The notes below the pieces were generated by a model. The model was given only the letters and a program-made list of their open reading frames with translations, was not told the origin of the DNA and did no database searches. From Massospora cicadina (lineage: Eukaryota; Entomophthoromycota; Entomophthoromycetes; Entomophthorales; Entomophthoraceae), in assembly GCA_022478985.1 (NCBI GenBank), contig JAKSZP010005266.1, forward strand, positions 331,726 to 395,725: a stretch of DNA of 64,000 nt, read 5' to 3'. Of this stretch, positions 1 to 11,485 are shown piece after piece; position 1 is the first letter of the stretch, and the number at the start of each line of letters is the position of its first letter. The translations under genes and the position numbers were made by a program.

Positions 1-560
1 CATCTGTGATCCCAGCGGTATGGTTTTCATATTCTTGATCCTCATTGGAATTCCCCAATTTTCTAGGATTTCTGTCGGAACTTATCATTGCTTCTGGCTA
101 ACTAGTTGGTATTATATTGGGACAATGCCATCATTGCATATCAAGTTGATGAAGTTATTTCTCCTACTCAGTGGAGCTTCCCCATCCTTCTGATAGACTA
201 ATGGTAACGTCTGACCCAATATGGTCAATGTATTATTCTCAAAGTTACATTTAACTCCATACTTCCATAGAAATTCCGTCCCAAACAGAATGTCATAGTT
301 TTGGTTGGATAAATTATTGCTGACGCAGATACCACCAAGGATCAAAGTCAAAGTGGCAGAGCACTATACTCTCCACATGAGATGGTGGTATTGGGCCCAG
401 CTGTCCCATACTCCTTCTTGTGTTCCTAGTCAGGCGAGATCTTCATCCTCTTCACCAGCTTGGTTGAGATAATACTAATGGGTGCTCCGCTGTCAACAAT
501 TGCCTTAACCCATACATGATTCACTAGTATATCGATATATGTACACTTGGATTATTATAG
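1..560 (-). pseudogene. pol: Gy1a protease and start of pol (broken)
   Basis: Read leftward from about 560, this encodes a retroviral-type aspartic protease. The active site DSG is at 486-494 in the context AIVDSGAPISIIS, and the later ILFGTEFL motif corresponds to the usual protease C-terminal I-L-G motif. A stop follows the active-site block, and the frame resumes as an uninterrupted 79-residue stretch at 112-351. The homologous Gy1b frame at 32746-33408 confirms the family. The protein would cleave the gag-pol polyprotein in virus-like particles. The stop shows that this copy is dead. Confidence 0.8.
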
Positions 561-2214
561 GACAGTGTTTACTGAGTGTATAGCAGCAATATTAGCTGAA
601 TTGAGGGTGTTTATGATTTGCACCAAATAAATCAGGATATAATTACTTCATCACGCTGAGGGGGATTGACAGGTTTGCCTCTTTAAGCAGACTCCAGTCA
701 ATTCATTGGGATTATCTGTGGCTCAAAACTTGTCCATTAGTTGTTGAGTGTATGGCTGGGCAACTTCCTTGATATTCTTGGGGTTGATCCCTTTTACCCC
801 AGATCTTGTTACCGCAGTCAAGTCAAAATTGACCACTTGATACGGTTGATCCTGTATGTCTTCATCCACAAACAGGTCACTAATGTCAATTTCGTTGTGC
901 ATAATATTTGAAGGAACAAACTTCTCTGCAGCTCTAGACTGTTCCCCGTCTAGGCTGCAGGTCCTTTCTCAACTCCTTGGCAATTGCCGACTCTTTTGCT
1001 TGGACCACCTTGACTTGATCCTTTGACTTCTTTCACTTTACAGCAAAATGTCCCTTCCATCCGCATAGGCAATATACTTTCTCTTTCTTGTAATCTGTCT
1101 AGTTTCATCAGGCTTATTCCCTGTCACGGTTCAGTTTTTCATCTCTTTAGCACCCTCGTTCCCCTTTGTGGGACTAGAATTTTGTACTAGATAGAATTTG
1201 AAACTTCTGTTTGGGACATCAAAGGTTTCTCACAAGATTTTAAAATTGTCTACCATCTGAGAGGTAGTAATTTCTGTCGCAAACATGGAAGACATAATTT
1301 GGTGCAATTCATGATAAAGCTGAAGGGCCACTTGTAATGCAATTATGGCATCAAAGTCATCCAGCACCTTCGCTCCAACCATGTTGTGACTCCTAATAGA
1401 AACGATCAGCAAAGCTTGATAAAGATTCATCTTTATGGAATTGGACGCCTATAAACTCTTGTTTGCGCTTCAACATGTGTTAGGCTTCCAAAGTCCTTTA
1501 TACAGGCCACTTTGGCCTCTGTGTACAACCAGAAGTCCCCCTTCAAGTGGGGCAACACTAAGTTTTATTTTTGGTGTCTATGCAATTCATCACCGTCAAT
1601 GGCATTTGACGATCACCATATCCATACATGGTCATATTGAAAAATTGGAAAAATGCAGAGGAGTTATCCTGAAGGAAAGTTGGCTAATTTGGTGTTGCCT
1701 TGAATTCCTCTGAGGTTTCTCTAGCCACCTTTCTATATTTGGATACTTGGCTCACTTGAGGAATGATTTCAGGTGTAATCTCTGAAATAGCAGCATAAGT
1801 GAGCGGCATGTTTCTTGGGGTATTCAACTTCCCAAATATTGTACAAGGAGTTTTTTCTTTGGCATCAATTGCTGCATATGGCTCACAATTGCATTTGTGA
1901 GTTTTACCTCCTCGTTCTGTTTAATAAGCTGTTTAATATCAGAACTGAAAGCTCTCAAATGAATGCAATCCACTTCACCCTCCATTTAAAGAAATAAGAC
2001 TTCTCAAATTAAGTCCTCTTCTTTCTTCTTTCATGGCATTACTTTTTCCAAGTAACTCATTCCCAAAACTCGCGACATTATTAATCCCTTCCTCCATCTT
2101 GGCGACTCTTTCTTCCAAGGTTGCAAATTTTTGATGATCTTCTGAGTTCAGGACGTTCTGATTAATAGTTGCCAACTCCATCCATAGTGTTCTTAACTCA
2201 TTTTTATATGAAAT
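561..2214 (-). pseudogene. gag: Gy1a gag (broken, start codon lost)
   Basis: This is a decayed gag (capsid/nucleocapsid) frame. The N-terminal part (1975-2181) is helical, with the coiled-coil-like stretch FATLEERVAKMEEGINNVA, and matches the Gy1b gag start. At the Gy1b start codon position this copy reads ATT instead of ATG (2212-2214). Near the other end, 1033-1071 keeps a nucleocapsid zinc knuckle, C-L-C-GWKG-H-FAVK, whose last cysteine codon has become TGA. Several stops and frameshifts lie between. This copy keeps the middle of gag that Gy1b has lost. Confidence 0.7.
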
Positions 2215-2242
2215 CCTTCTAAGCTCTTCTACTCAACTATAC

Positions 2243-2262
2243 CTCTGTAGTGAGCACTACTT
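2243..2262 (-). other. primer-binding-like site of Gy1a
   Basis: Just inside the 5' LTR the minus strand reads AAGTAGTGCTCACTACAGAG. The core GTGCTCACTA is shared with Gy1b, Gy3 and, in variant form, Gy2 and Gy5. A tRNA-primed site would normally begin with TGG right at the LTR. Here the core starts a few bases in, so the primer assignment is an inference. Confidence 0.5.
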
Positions 2263-3410
2263 TGTAAAAAAATTTATAGGTCTGATTATTTTTGGCCAAT
2301 AACCCTTATAAACTTTTACTTGCACAGGTTCCAGTTTTTGTGCAATTTCTTCTGCGTTGTATAATAGTTCATATAATTGGTTGATAATAGTATGATGACT
2401 ATTATCTGTAGTTTAATGGAAGTATTAGATCTCAGCGAAAGCCCAGACAGTATTTCCTCTCAAAATACTTGCAATGTCTTGAAATAAGGATTCACTCTCT
2501 CATACTGCCTATCTCATCTTCTCTTAGATCCCCGTTTATGGTTTCTCTGGTTCAACACAGTTGACAGCAATCCCTGGATTGATTACAATTCTTCTCTATC
2601 ACCCGCTCAGAACCTTACTCTTTGTCTTAAAGATTCTCCCAATTATTGTACACAGCAATAATATCCCTGATAAAGTTAATAACAAATGGATGCTGGTAAA
2701 GGTTACTAAGCTAAGACTTAAATAAATTTGATAGGTATATCTTAAAAATTCTATATTACTATATACTGCACATTTATTAGTAATTTCTAGGGAATTTATA
2801 GTGGGGGATTTGGTGCCCAACCCTCAGTTGACACTCTTCAATAAGTGGCAGCCGTTGCCATTGAATCACCCATCCTTATCTCAGCAGCAATAGTCTTCCC
2901 CATCCTGTCTAGGATTCTGTCATTGGACATCTCAAGACCTAAAACAGAAAGGGTTGAAAACATGTCCCTAACGTTTTCCTCTTGATCCAAGAGAACCAAC
3001 CATCTTTGTCAGCGACCTGCTTAGGTAATGGGACTTGTTACCCAATAAGGCAGGTCATAAATCAACTGATTCATTTTCCTGTTGCAGGCGGCATTACTCC
3101 CCTCACAACTTACTCCTGAAATTCCTTATTAGTCGGTGATGAAGCCTGACCAATCTCAATTGGTACACCTGATAGTTAATCAACTATCAGATGCCCCTAT
3201 TTAATCGGCAACTTTGCCCAATGAGATATTAAGCATTTGTCTGGATTGATCCCCGTCAGATCCAACCAGGTGAATAACCTAAAGTCCCCCAAACCTAGTT
3301 ACCCCAAAATTAGGGTCAACCAATTTCCAATTCACATTGCATTAGGGAATTATCCCCTTGCAATTCCTGGTAATCTAACCAACTGGGAAGATGGGCAGAA
3401 AATCTTTACA
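2263..3410 (-). repeat. Gy1a 5' LTR (1148 bp)
   Basis: The boundaries come from alignment with the two Gy1b LTRs (26823-27987 and 33802-34966). On the plus strand it starts TGTAAAAAAATTTATAGG and ends GAAAATCTTTACA, so the element-sense LTR has TGT...ACA ends. It contains a perfect hairpin at 3169-3190 that is preserved in the other two LTRs. It diverges more from the Gy1b pair than those two do from each other. Confidence 0.88.
3169..3190. promoter_or_regulatory. conserved LTR hairpin
   Basis: The sequence CTGATAGTT-aatc-AACTATCAG is a perfect 9-bp inverted repeat. The corresponding sites in the other Gy1 LTRs are 27748-27767 (8-bp stem, 4-nt loop) and 34725-34745 (weaker). Retention in three copies suggests an LTR structural element, perhaps for RNA processing or packaging. 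The function is inferred. Confidence 0.4.
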
Positions 3411-3823
3411 CCACCCACCAAAACTATCCCCAAATCACTTATTATCAAATTAGAATGCTCTACAGCACCATAAAATTTTGTTTTTATTTCTATTACCGTT
3501 ATTATATTTTCTCCCATGCCCCAAGCGGATGAAGAAATAATTGATAAAAGTTATTATTTCTCAGTTTTAAGAAAATGATTTCTACCTTTATTAAAGATTT
3601 ATTCTCTGCCTGCTACTCTTTAGTATAATTTATTATGGTTGGAGTTGCAATATAGAATGGATCTTTCTTTTCTTAGCTGATAACAGCTGCTGAAGGATAC
3701 TTTATGCAATAAGATATGTATCATATTATAATAGGACCATTTTCTTCATTCGAATCCATTATGTTGTCAAAAGGATATATTACCTGTGAAGTTGTAAGTC
3801 AAGCCTGAGTGCTGATTGCAATA
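3411..3823 (+). repeat. Gy5 5' LTR, right part (split by Gy1a)
   Basis: This stretch aligns along its length with the 3' part of the LTR at 44372-45081, from about 44665 to 45081. It ends GCAATA, where the partner ends GCAACA (terminal CA changed to TA). The first roughly 295 bp of the LTR are missing because Gy1a inserted here; that part should lie left of the window. A primer-binding-like site follows directly. Confidence 0.75.
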
Positions 3824-3845
3824 AAAGGGGCTCACTATGGGGCCC
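3824..3845 (+). other. primer-binding-like site of Gy5
   Basis: Directly after the LTR the sequence is AAAGGGGCTCACTATGGGG. It matches the site of Gy3 on the other strand (AAAAGGTGCTCACTATGGGG) nearly base for base, although the LTRs of these two families differ. Confidence 0.5.
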
Positions 3846-4650
3846 ACTTTTAATACCTGTTTTCAGTTATAAAAAACTCTAAAATGTCATACTCTGATGA
3901 TGATCTTTGAGGTGGAACGCCATAATAACTTTTTATGAACCAGACTATGAGGATGCTCAGACATGTTCTAGAATTAGGACTTTATCTGCTGATGCAATAA
4001 TTTAGATAATGAATTGATAAATTGAATGAGTGATTAGGATACCCCTATAATCTCACTCCGCTTTTGTGACTTAAATTACTAATAGAAGTAGCACTTCCCA
4101 CTATATCCTATTTATATCAGGAAAATAAAACTTTATGTATCCTGGTTCAATTTCAAAGAAAGGTAATAAGTGACTTAAAGTATCTTTTGTTTAAGTCACT
4201 CCAGAAACAGGAAAAGGCTGACCAAAATTTATGGTAGGACAGCACCATTTCACTACCATAGTTAAGCTACTCCTCTGAGACGTGTTGACCACTGTGCCCC
4301 TACTAATCACTATTTCTACAACTGCAACTGCTAGCCCTGCTGCAAAAGCTATTAATAATTTTGCTATTACTACCCCTCATGAGGCTAATATCAATTGCTC
4401 TGTGGATGTCTTAACATAATTAAGTTAAACCTATTAACCTGCTAAAATATTTAGAAATTTGGAAATATCCATACCTTAATAAGCTTCTTTAAAATCACCA
4501 TAAGAAACTCTGGTGACAAGACCAAACTAGTCACATTAATGAAATACTGGACTACTGTAGTCTATAACTACTTTTGGCAAAGATTCTGAAGCAGGAATGA
4601 CTTACCTTAACATTAAAATTTTAATATTGACGTTTTTGGTGGGGTGAAAG
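3846..4650 (+). pseudogene. gag: Gy5 gag 5' region, decayed
   Basis: This is AT-rich sequence between the Gy5 LTR and LINE-A. A plausible gag start is the ATG at 3884 (MSYSDDDL, then TGA). No frame stays open for long and no domain is recognisable. It is assigned to gag only by position between primer site and protease. The end at 4636-4650 is the TSD copy left of LINE-A. Confidence 0.35.
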
Positions 4651-4985
4651 TACTTTTCTTTCTTGTTGCAATCACCCATTACAACCGATTTAATTCAATG
4701 CTAGTAAGTTTGATAATCTATATGAGGAGATGTTGTGCACCCAATTCTGGATAAGGGTTGGGCAAGCGTGGTGAAGGACTGATGGTAAGTCTTTGCATCG
4801 TCCAAAGTTAGAAAATGCCCCAACACTGGTGGCTAAGACAAAAAATAAGAAAACAGCGGTGAGTTTCTAAATAGAGATTTTATATGGCAAGCAAAGTGCA
4901 ACCAGTAAATCAAAACTCTGCACTCTCAGCCCCTGTCATCAGTACAGCATGGGATTTGAGTTTTCTGGATATAAATTTACCGCAT

Positions 4986-5960
4986 TTCGAAAGAAGTTTT
5001 GTAGTGATGTGCACAAGCATCTCCCAACTGTCATGTACATCGCACCACATGCTATGACCTAGGGTTGGTTGGATCTAGGATTAATACCATGAGAGCAGCG
5101 GACGCCGCTGCACAGGTGCGTGTGGTGGTTAATCTCCTAGATGGTCAATGGTGGTTAAAACAAAGCGCAAACACTGGACCAAATCTAACCTATTTTTTGT
5201 CACTTTTGAATTTCTCTCCACAACGGTGAGACATGTAGTCCTAGAGCACTATCTCTCAATTGGGCTAAAAAACTATGGGGAACTTCACTTTTTTGTGATG
5301 CAGTGTTTCACGCTTATGCAGTAGCTTAGCACGAGAAAAGAAATTGCAGTGATCACCCCAACCACATCCATCACGGAAGATTTAACTCAGATATCACACA
5401 TCGCTGTTATTAATATTGATGGGCAGGACTCTCACCTGTTCCATGTTACCGTAGATAGTGCCCCTCTATCTCCACCTAATTTCATGCTTTTTTCATAAAG
5501 CACACACCTGTTCTTCCATAGAGGGTACCGCTCATCTAAAATTCCCCCAGATGAAATGTGAAGCGCTGAATCCCATTATGAACCCACCAACACCAATGCC
5601 GACTTTCCATGGGGTGCACAGGGGCTTCATGTTCATGCTAAACCTGTGTCCCCGCAAGAGCGCAAAGAGGCCAAACAGGCCCATAGAGAAGTGACCAGGA
5701 CAGCTGCTTTGGGAGTGTCCGTGATCCTGCTTGCCCAGACCCAGGCTGACATTGAGTCATTTGCAGCCAAAACGGCTTGCAATTTTTTTACCAATCAAAT
5801 TGGGCCGCCAACCTGCAGAAAAGCTGTTGAGTTTGGTTCACCCGCACAAGTTTACTGTGCACTGATAAAAACCAACTCTCCTAACCCAACCCTCCTTAAG
5901 TTTTTTAACCTCCAATGGAGCATCAAAGAGTACTTCGGTACTAAAAGATAAGCAAAATCA
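4986..5960 (+). pseudogene. LINE-A ORF1 (nucleic-acid-binding protein), broken
   Basis: The frame aligns with LINE-B ORF1. At 4990-5090 the conserved blocks KFC.DVH.H and APH.M..GWLD can be read, and AADAAAQVRVVV follows in another frame. The zinc knuckle that LINE-B keeps (CX2CX4HX4C) is destroyed here: the aligned codons at about 5460-5520 no longer give cysteines and contain TAA. The region after 5640 retains the PQERKEAKQA stretch shared with LINE-B. Confidence 0.65.
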
Positions 5961-6117
5961 AACATAGAACTAATAAAACATCCAAAATGAAGACCCCTAA
6001 AGAGCACATACTTGGTGGCACAATATACACAACAAGCCACCAATGGGCATGCTGAAAAAGCTGCGGAATAAAGGTAAGGTTGCCCTTCCCATTGCACTTA
6101 AGGTGCAATGGGGGTCT

Positions 6118-9100
6118 CTCACAATAGAGATGTTAAACACCTCTGGATTTGAGGCCTCACCATCCCAGGCTAGAAAAATGAGTTTTATAAAAACAATTTA
6201 CCTGTGGACATCCTGGAAATTCAGGAATCCCACTGTCCATAAGGTGCTGAGGATACATGAGCAACCATGCTCCTCCCCTCCTTTTCTTTTTGGTTACTGC
6301 ACTGTGGGGTGCTTATTTGTATGTCCAGTAGTTTTAAACCCATATAGAAACGTTTGTATCTTGATGGTCATGTGCTGGCCACGTCCTTTTCATGGGATGA
6401 TGAAGTGAATGTTATCGTTAATGTTTATGCCCCAACCTGTGTGCAAGATTGCTGGGATTTTCTTTTAGCTTTAAATTCCCTCCCACTTCCACCTGATCCC
6501 TTTGTGGAGGGCGACCTGGACTTCTGGGCCAACCCGGCCATTGACTGATGTCCTTCAACGCCTACCCCCTCACCCCGCAGGGGCACATCAAACTCCACCT
6601 CCTGAAAGCTGCTTTGGGGTTATTGATATTCTCCCCACGCATGTGTCGCAGCTACCCAATATATCACATCCTCATGTGCACAACAGTCAGCTGAGGTCTA
6701 TGTCCTGCATTGACTTCAATCTTGCATTGTTGGATTTTTGCCTAGATTGTGCACTTTACAATGACAAAATTGATTTCTCCAACCACAGGTGGTGTCAGTA
6801 TCTACCCTGTCAAGCCTGGGGGCACAGGTGCCAAAATGTTGCAAACTTCACCCTGTCAAAATAATGCCACCATTTTTTTCATCATGGGTGGACAAAGCAA
6901 CTTTAACAAAGGAGTTAACCACACCATATGTGCAATCCATTTTCTACCTGATAATCCTTCAAAGTAAACACCATCCATCAGCATAACATCTTGTCATGGT
7001 GCTCTCAGGCTGCCTCAGCAGTCATTAAGCGCACTCTAGCAGAAGTGGACCACCTGGAGTCTAATATCTCCGCTGCAGGGTACTGCCTGGCTTAGAGTTG
7101 TAATAGGAAGAAGTGTCTGCTCGCCTCGATACGATGGTAAGACAACACTAACATCATGTTTGTGTCCAGTAAAAGGCAAAAATTATAGCGGCAGGTGATA
7201 CATCCTCCGCCTACCTTTCTTCAAATTCTTCAATCCACAACAGAGCTTCGCCTGCACACAGGTGAGGCGGCCAGACAAATCCTTTTCAAACACTCCAGCC
7301 AAAGTGGAAGTCAAAGTTTGGGACTTATACTTTGAGTTGTTAAGTCTGAACCAGTTGAGCCTGCCGCAATTAATGAGTTTCTCAATGTTTCACATATCCG
7401 CATTGTTTCAAAATATCCAGAGTTAATGAATTTAATTACTCTTGAAAAAACTCCATTATGTTTTTATGTTGCACTGAACAGGAAGTGCCCAGGTCAAGAT
7501 GAGATTACTTATGAGTTCTACAAAATATTAGAATTTTTTTCTCCTCACTAATGCTTGCCTCAATGAAAAATCTCTTTTAGAAACGCGCCACCTCCCTGGG
7601 GCCAGGAGGCCTATATGATAACGCTGTATAAGAAGGGGGATAGGTCTGGATTTGGAGAACTGGCGCCCCATCTCACTTAATAATTCAAATATTAAATTAT
7701 TTACTATAAAATTATGGCCAACCGCCTAGGAGAAGTTGCCTCTGATGTATTCTCCTCTGATAATTTGGTTTCATTCCCAAGCAGTCTATATGGGACAACA
7801 TACACACTGCAGCCACCATCTTTCAACCCATGGCTACTAGTGCACTTGTTTTCTTAGACAGGCAGAAGGCTTATGATAGGGTCAACTGGGATTACCTCAA
7901 GACCTGCCTCCACAAGTTTCAACTCACCCACCATCTCATTAATTGGGTGATGTTGCTTACATAATCCGGCACAATGGCTGTGTGTGGCCCTGACTTCCTC
8001 ATTGATGTAGTTCACCCTCTAAGGGGCCTCCGCCAAGGGGACCCTTTTAGCCACTCTTGTATGAATTCAGCCTTGACTCACTTTTACACAATGTGAATGC
8101 CCAACTTAATGGTGACCATGTGCAAGGCCAAGCACCAGTTAAGTTGCTGATATTTGCTGATGATTGTGTGGTTTAGGTGTCTAGAAACCAAGATGAACGC
8201 GCGCTTGAGGCTACTATCCATGTCTACTCCAGGGTAAGTAACGCTGCAATTAATGCCTCCAAAACCAAAATCATTTGTCTAAGCTGGTACCAAGCTTTTG
8301 GTCACCAGCACCCTGTTACCTACCTGCTTCAGAAGCTGGCTCACAGGTTCTCTTGCCTGCCCACCCCACACCGCCCCACATATGCTCCATTTCGTGCCAA
8401 GACTCTCAGCTGATATGGTACGCCATTTGTGAGTGTGGCTGGATGCAGAAGGGTACGCCTCGATAATAATGGAGCACCATATCCTGGACAATGTCACAAA
8501 GAGTATCTCTTGACGCTGAGACCACCAGACTACCCTCCTAGGCCGGGTTGTGCTTGCCTACTCTATGCTCCTGTCCAAAGTTTGGTTTGTGGCCCATGCT
8601 AACGCCTGTTCCCTCTCTTTCTTCACCTCTTTATACGCCCTCCTACTAAGGTGGCTTAAATTAGGCCGCCACCTGTGCGCCTGGATGTCATGTTTGGCCC
8701 TCGCCATAGTGGTGGTATAAGCCTTCTCAACTTCAAGGCCCATGCTGCCAAAATACTTGACACCTGGATTGCTGCAGTCACCAACCCCACACCCCTAGAC
8801 CACCACTGGTCAAGCGCAGCCACTCCAACTTTCCTACGCCCTGGGCCTCAGCAATCCTACCCACCCACATTATCTGTTAAAATATCTTGCCTTGCATCCC
8901 TCTGATATGGCCCCACATGGAATGTCACCCCACTTTAAATGAACTCTCCTCTACATTTGGAGTGCTGAGTGGAGAATCATATTAGTGGACACACAAAATA
9001 GAGGGGTCGCCCTACTCCACATTTTAAGCAAGAAGTCCATGGGCAACTTGTTTGAAAACTTTGTACACTGATGTCCCTCATTATTACCCGTGTGGACTAC

Positions 9101-9640
9101 CTTGATAATGCTGGACATATGAAATTCTCTGGAGACCTAAAAGGACATTTGATGGTCTGCACACCATCCTCTATTACAACCTCATATTCGCGTCCATGTT
9201 GAGATGTCTGAGAAAGGGTACCGCACTGCTGAGAGAACCAATTCAAATCATTCTTCATGCATTGTGTGTGGTCAATGCGGGTCATTAAATATCACTTTGA
9301 AGATTGCCCACCATCACAGGTGATCTGGCGGGATGTTATGCATCTCTTTTGCTAGGAGAGAGTATAGACTTTCAGCCTGTCTAAGAACATCTTAACCTTT
9401 TCCATGACCTCACCCTATCCACCCTTTCTCCCCACGCCTTTGTCGTAGTAATCACGTTATGGACGATCCACACTATTGTCCTTGACAATCTTTCTGGTAC
9501 TACCCCAACCCTCCATGAAGCTGTGCATCAATTCCACTCTCACCTTATGGATCACTTCAAAGCTTGGTTGTTTGTAAACATGACATTCTGCCACCGCCGG
9601 ATAGTGTCATCCTGGTTCCCCATCTGTTTCTATAATTGGA
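6118..9640 (+). pseudogene. LINE-A ORF2 (endonuclease, RT, zinc finger), broken
   Basis: Fragments in several frames follow LINE-B ORF2. Endonuclease remnants lie at 6118-6800: NVYAPTCVQDCWDF, then an acidic motif where the family has GD-N, then a degraded SDH block. RT lies at 7380-8270, with KCPGQD near 7485, DRQKAYDRVNW near 7860, RGLRQGDPF near 8025 and the catalytic FADDCVV near 8150. The C-terminal part includes FGPRHSGGISLLNFKAHAAKIL (8690-8760) split over shadows of the same frame. Near 9260 it has C-I-V-C-GQC followed, one frameshift later, by H-FEDCP. That completes a CCHC zinc motif whose histidine is arginine in LINE-B. Confidence 0.75.
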
Positions 9641-9852
9641 CCCTTTTCTCCATTTATATTTAGTTTTGTCCCAGCCCACTTCCGCCGCTTCCCCTCTCCT
9701 TCCACTGGCGGTCCTGATGGTAACAGGATGTAACTTCAGCTCCTCTGGGGTGCCCTTATGGTTTCTTGGTGTTATGATGTTGGTGTTTATCAGAAGTTTC
9801 AATTCTACGGTTGGCCTTCCCTGAGTAAAATTCTATGATTGGTGGGTAAAAC

Positions 9853-10899
9853 TGGTTATTGGCTTAAAACCGCTTTATTTTCCACCCTTAAAACGTGGTG
9901 AAGAAGTTTTGGGTGTCACCTGGATTTTACTATAGAGATCAAGTATTTCATGGGGCCAAGATTCTGAGTCATTATAATACTAAAATCTCTTTTCACCACA
10001 CCTGAGAGCCTCACAAGGAATTGTATTAGACCATGCTACCCATTTTTAAACTCACTAAGCATGATCACTGAGTTGGTAAATATACCAACACTTTCCCTTA
10101 CCTTGTAGCTTTATCACCAAACCTACTAAAAGGAAATTGCCATTTATCATATAACCTCAAACACAGAAAGATATAAAAACTCTATGTGGAGTAGAAAAGG
10201 GATTTTCTAATTATGCTAAAAGTTCAAAACTCAATTTGATGATATGCACCAATGGAACGCTGCTCCAATGTTGGAACTTTAATCGTAATATAGCATTTGA
10301 GTTGCTATGCCTCTGCGGCTAAAAACAAACAGCGATTTTTTACTTACCTGAGTCAATAGATTCTTTTGAAATTATGACTCTTACTAGCATGAATGATCTC
10401 GCCAATTGTATTTATGTTGATATCAGCATATAAAATATTAAATATCTGTCTATTTTAGATAGCAGGCCAGCCCATCAACATAGGTTCTATAATTCTACTT
10501 TTACAAGATTGATATAGAACCTGATATTGCCCATTGCAAAGAATATGGCACCCTGGGGCCTAACGCCATCGCCTTAATATGCTCTTATTACTCCTTGCCA
10601 ATGGGGTTTGGTACTAGAGAGTTGTCTTCTCAAAGCCATAGTTCTAACTCATGACAATTTTTGAGCTTCAAATAACTACCTTTTATGAGAAAGTATGAGC
10701 TTAAAGCCAATCTCAAAGACAATAGTTTTGATACATGGGGATAAAAATTTGCACAGTATTATACTAAGGAAACCTCAAATACTGAACATGGCCTGGGGGT
10801 GAAGTTATTGAGCGTTCTGCTGACATGACCAACATTAATTTGCAAAAACCAAATGTGACTAGAATATATCGTCCATAAAGTAATGTTGAGCCTGCTGAG
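9853..10899 (+). pseudogene. pol: Gy5 gag C-terminal part and protease, decayed
   Basis: After LINE-A the Gy5 sequence resumes. A protease block can be read near 10460-10740: LDSRPAHQ in place of L-DSG-P, a frameshift to PINIGSII, then DIEPDIAHCKEYGTLGPNAI, and KYELKANLKDNSF near 10690. This follows the order seen in Gy3 (LDTGSPVNVIS, EPDLEYKQEFGTAGPNN). The glycine of the active site is changed and the frame is shifted, so it is inactive. Upstream of about 10440 nothing specific is seen. It is cut by the Gy2 insertion at 10900. Confidence 0.6.
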
Positions 10900-11485
10900 T
10901 GTAGGGTTTCACTGATATTCTGATGGTCAGGACCTTCAAATACTGTTAAATTATTAGTCAAAGCAGCTCCAGAGGAAACTCTTAGGGGAAATTCCTTCCA
11001 AAATAAAATCTATTGGCAGAAAGTTGTTACAGAGAAAATTTCTGTATGAATACAGGCAAAAATCTCCCGTATAATAACTAGGAAAAATATCAAGGTATCT
11101 TTATCGGTTATAATTTGGAGTATTTATAGACTGTAGGATATTTAAGATTGCTTAGTGTATGCTTTGTGAGGTAAATGGAATTAATTTGGGTATGGAGACC
11201 TCTTGGTAGCTGCGGCGGAATGAAAGGGGTTTTTTATGGCTGACCTTATTGACTGGGGCAGTGCATATGAAGGTCTCTGAATGGCAAGATCTTCACCAGT
11301 TGAATTGGAATCTTTGTTAGCTAAATCGGCGGATTCAGGCCAAGATTCTGGATTTTGATTCCCTTTTAAGAGTTCATTGTTGTAATCTCTATAGTTATTG
11401 ATTCAATGGAACTTCATTGATTGCGCTGAGATTTAAGTCACATTAAATTCTCACTCATATTTAAATATTTCTCATTATTCCCAAC
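10900..11485 (-). repeat. Gy2 3' LTR (586 bp)
   Basis: It aligns with 42691-43634 once the 345-bp insertion there is set aside. Shared stretches include GTATGAATACAGGCAAAAA and the terminal block with CTCACTCATATT. It starts TGTAGGGTTT and ends TTATTCCCAACA on the plus strand. No clear polypurine tract is seen next to it. Confidence 0.85.

Larger units (their letters stand above)
1..3410 (-). mobile_element. Gy1a, Ty3/gypsy LTR retrotransposon, 5' part
   Basis: This is the 5' end of a minus-strand LTR retrotransposon cut off by the window start. Reading leftward it has an LTR (2263-3410), a primer-binding-like site, a decayed gag and the protease region. It belongs to the same family as Gy1b (26823-34966): the LTRs and the frame after the protease match closely, for example the shared stretch around NTLTILGQTLPLVYQ. 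The LTR has TGT...ACA ends. It sits inside the 5' LTR of Gy5, because sequence from 3411 onward continues the Gy5 LTR. Its left LTR and TSD lie outside the window. Confidence 0.9.
4651..9838 (+). mobile_element. LINE-A, full-length but decayed non-LTR retrotransposon
   Basis: The sequence is colinear with LINE-B (48160-53410) from end to end. It is flanked by an imperfect direct repeat, TTGGTGGGGTGAAAG (4636-4650) and TTGGTGGGTAAAAC (9839-9852), read as the target-site duplication of target-primed insertion. The order is ORF1, apurinic-type endonuclease, reverse transcriptase, C-terminal zinc-binding segment. The 3' tail is short and A-rich (taaaattc). It has many more frameshifts than LINE-B. 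Confidence 0.88.

Noticed and set aside
10900..11485. Solo LTR at 10900-11485
   Set aside because: Integrase on the minus strand is directly attached at 11486, and the flanks of the solo unit do not match (ctgag versus atgcc). It is the 3' LTR of Gy2.
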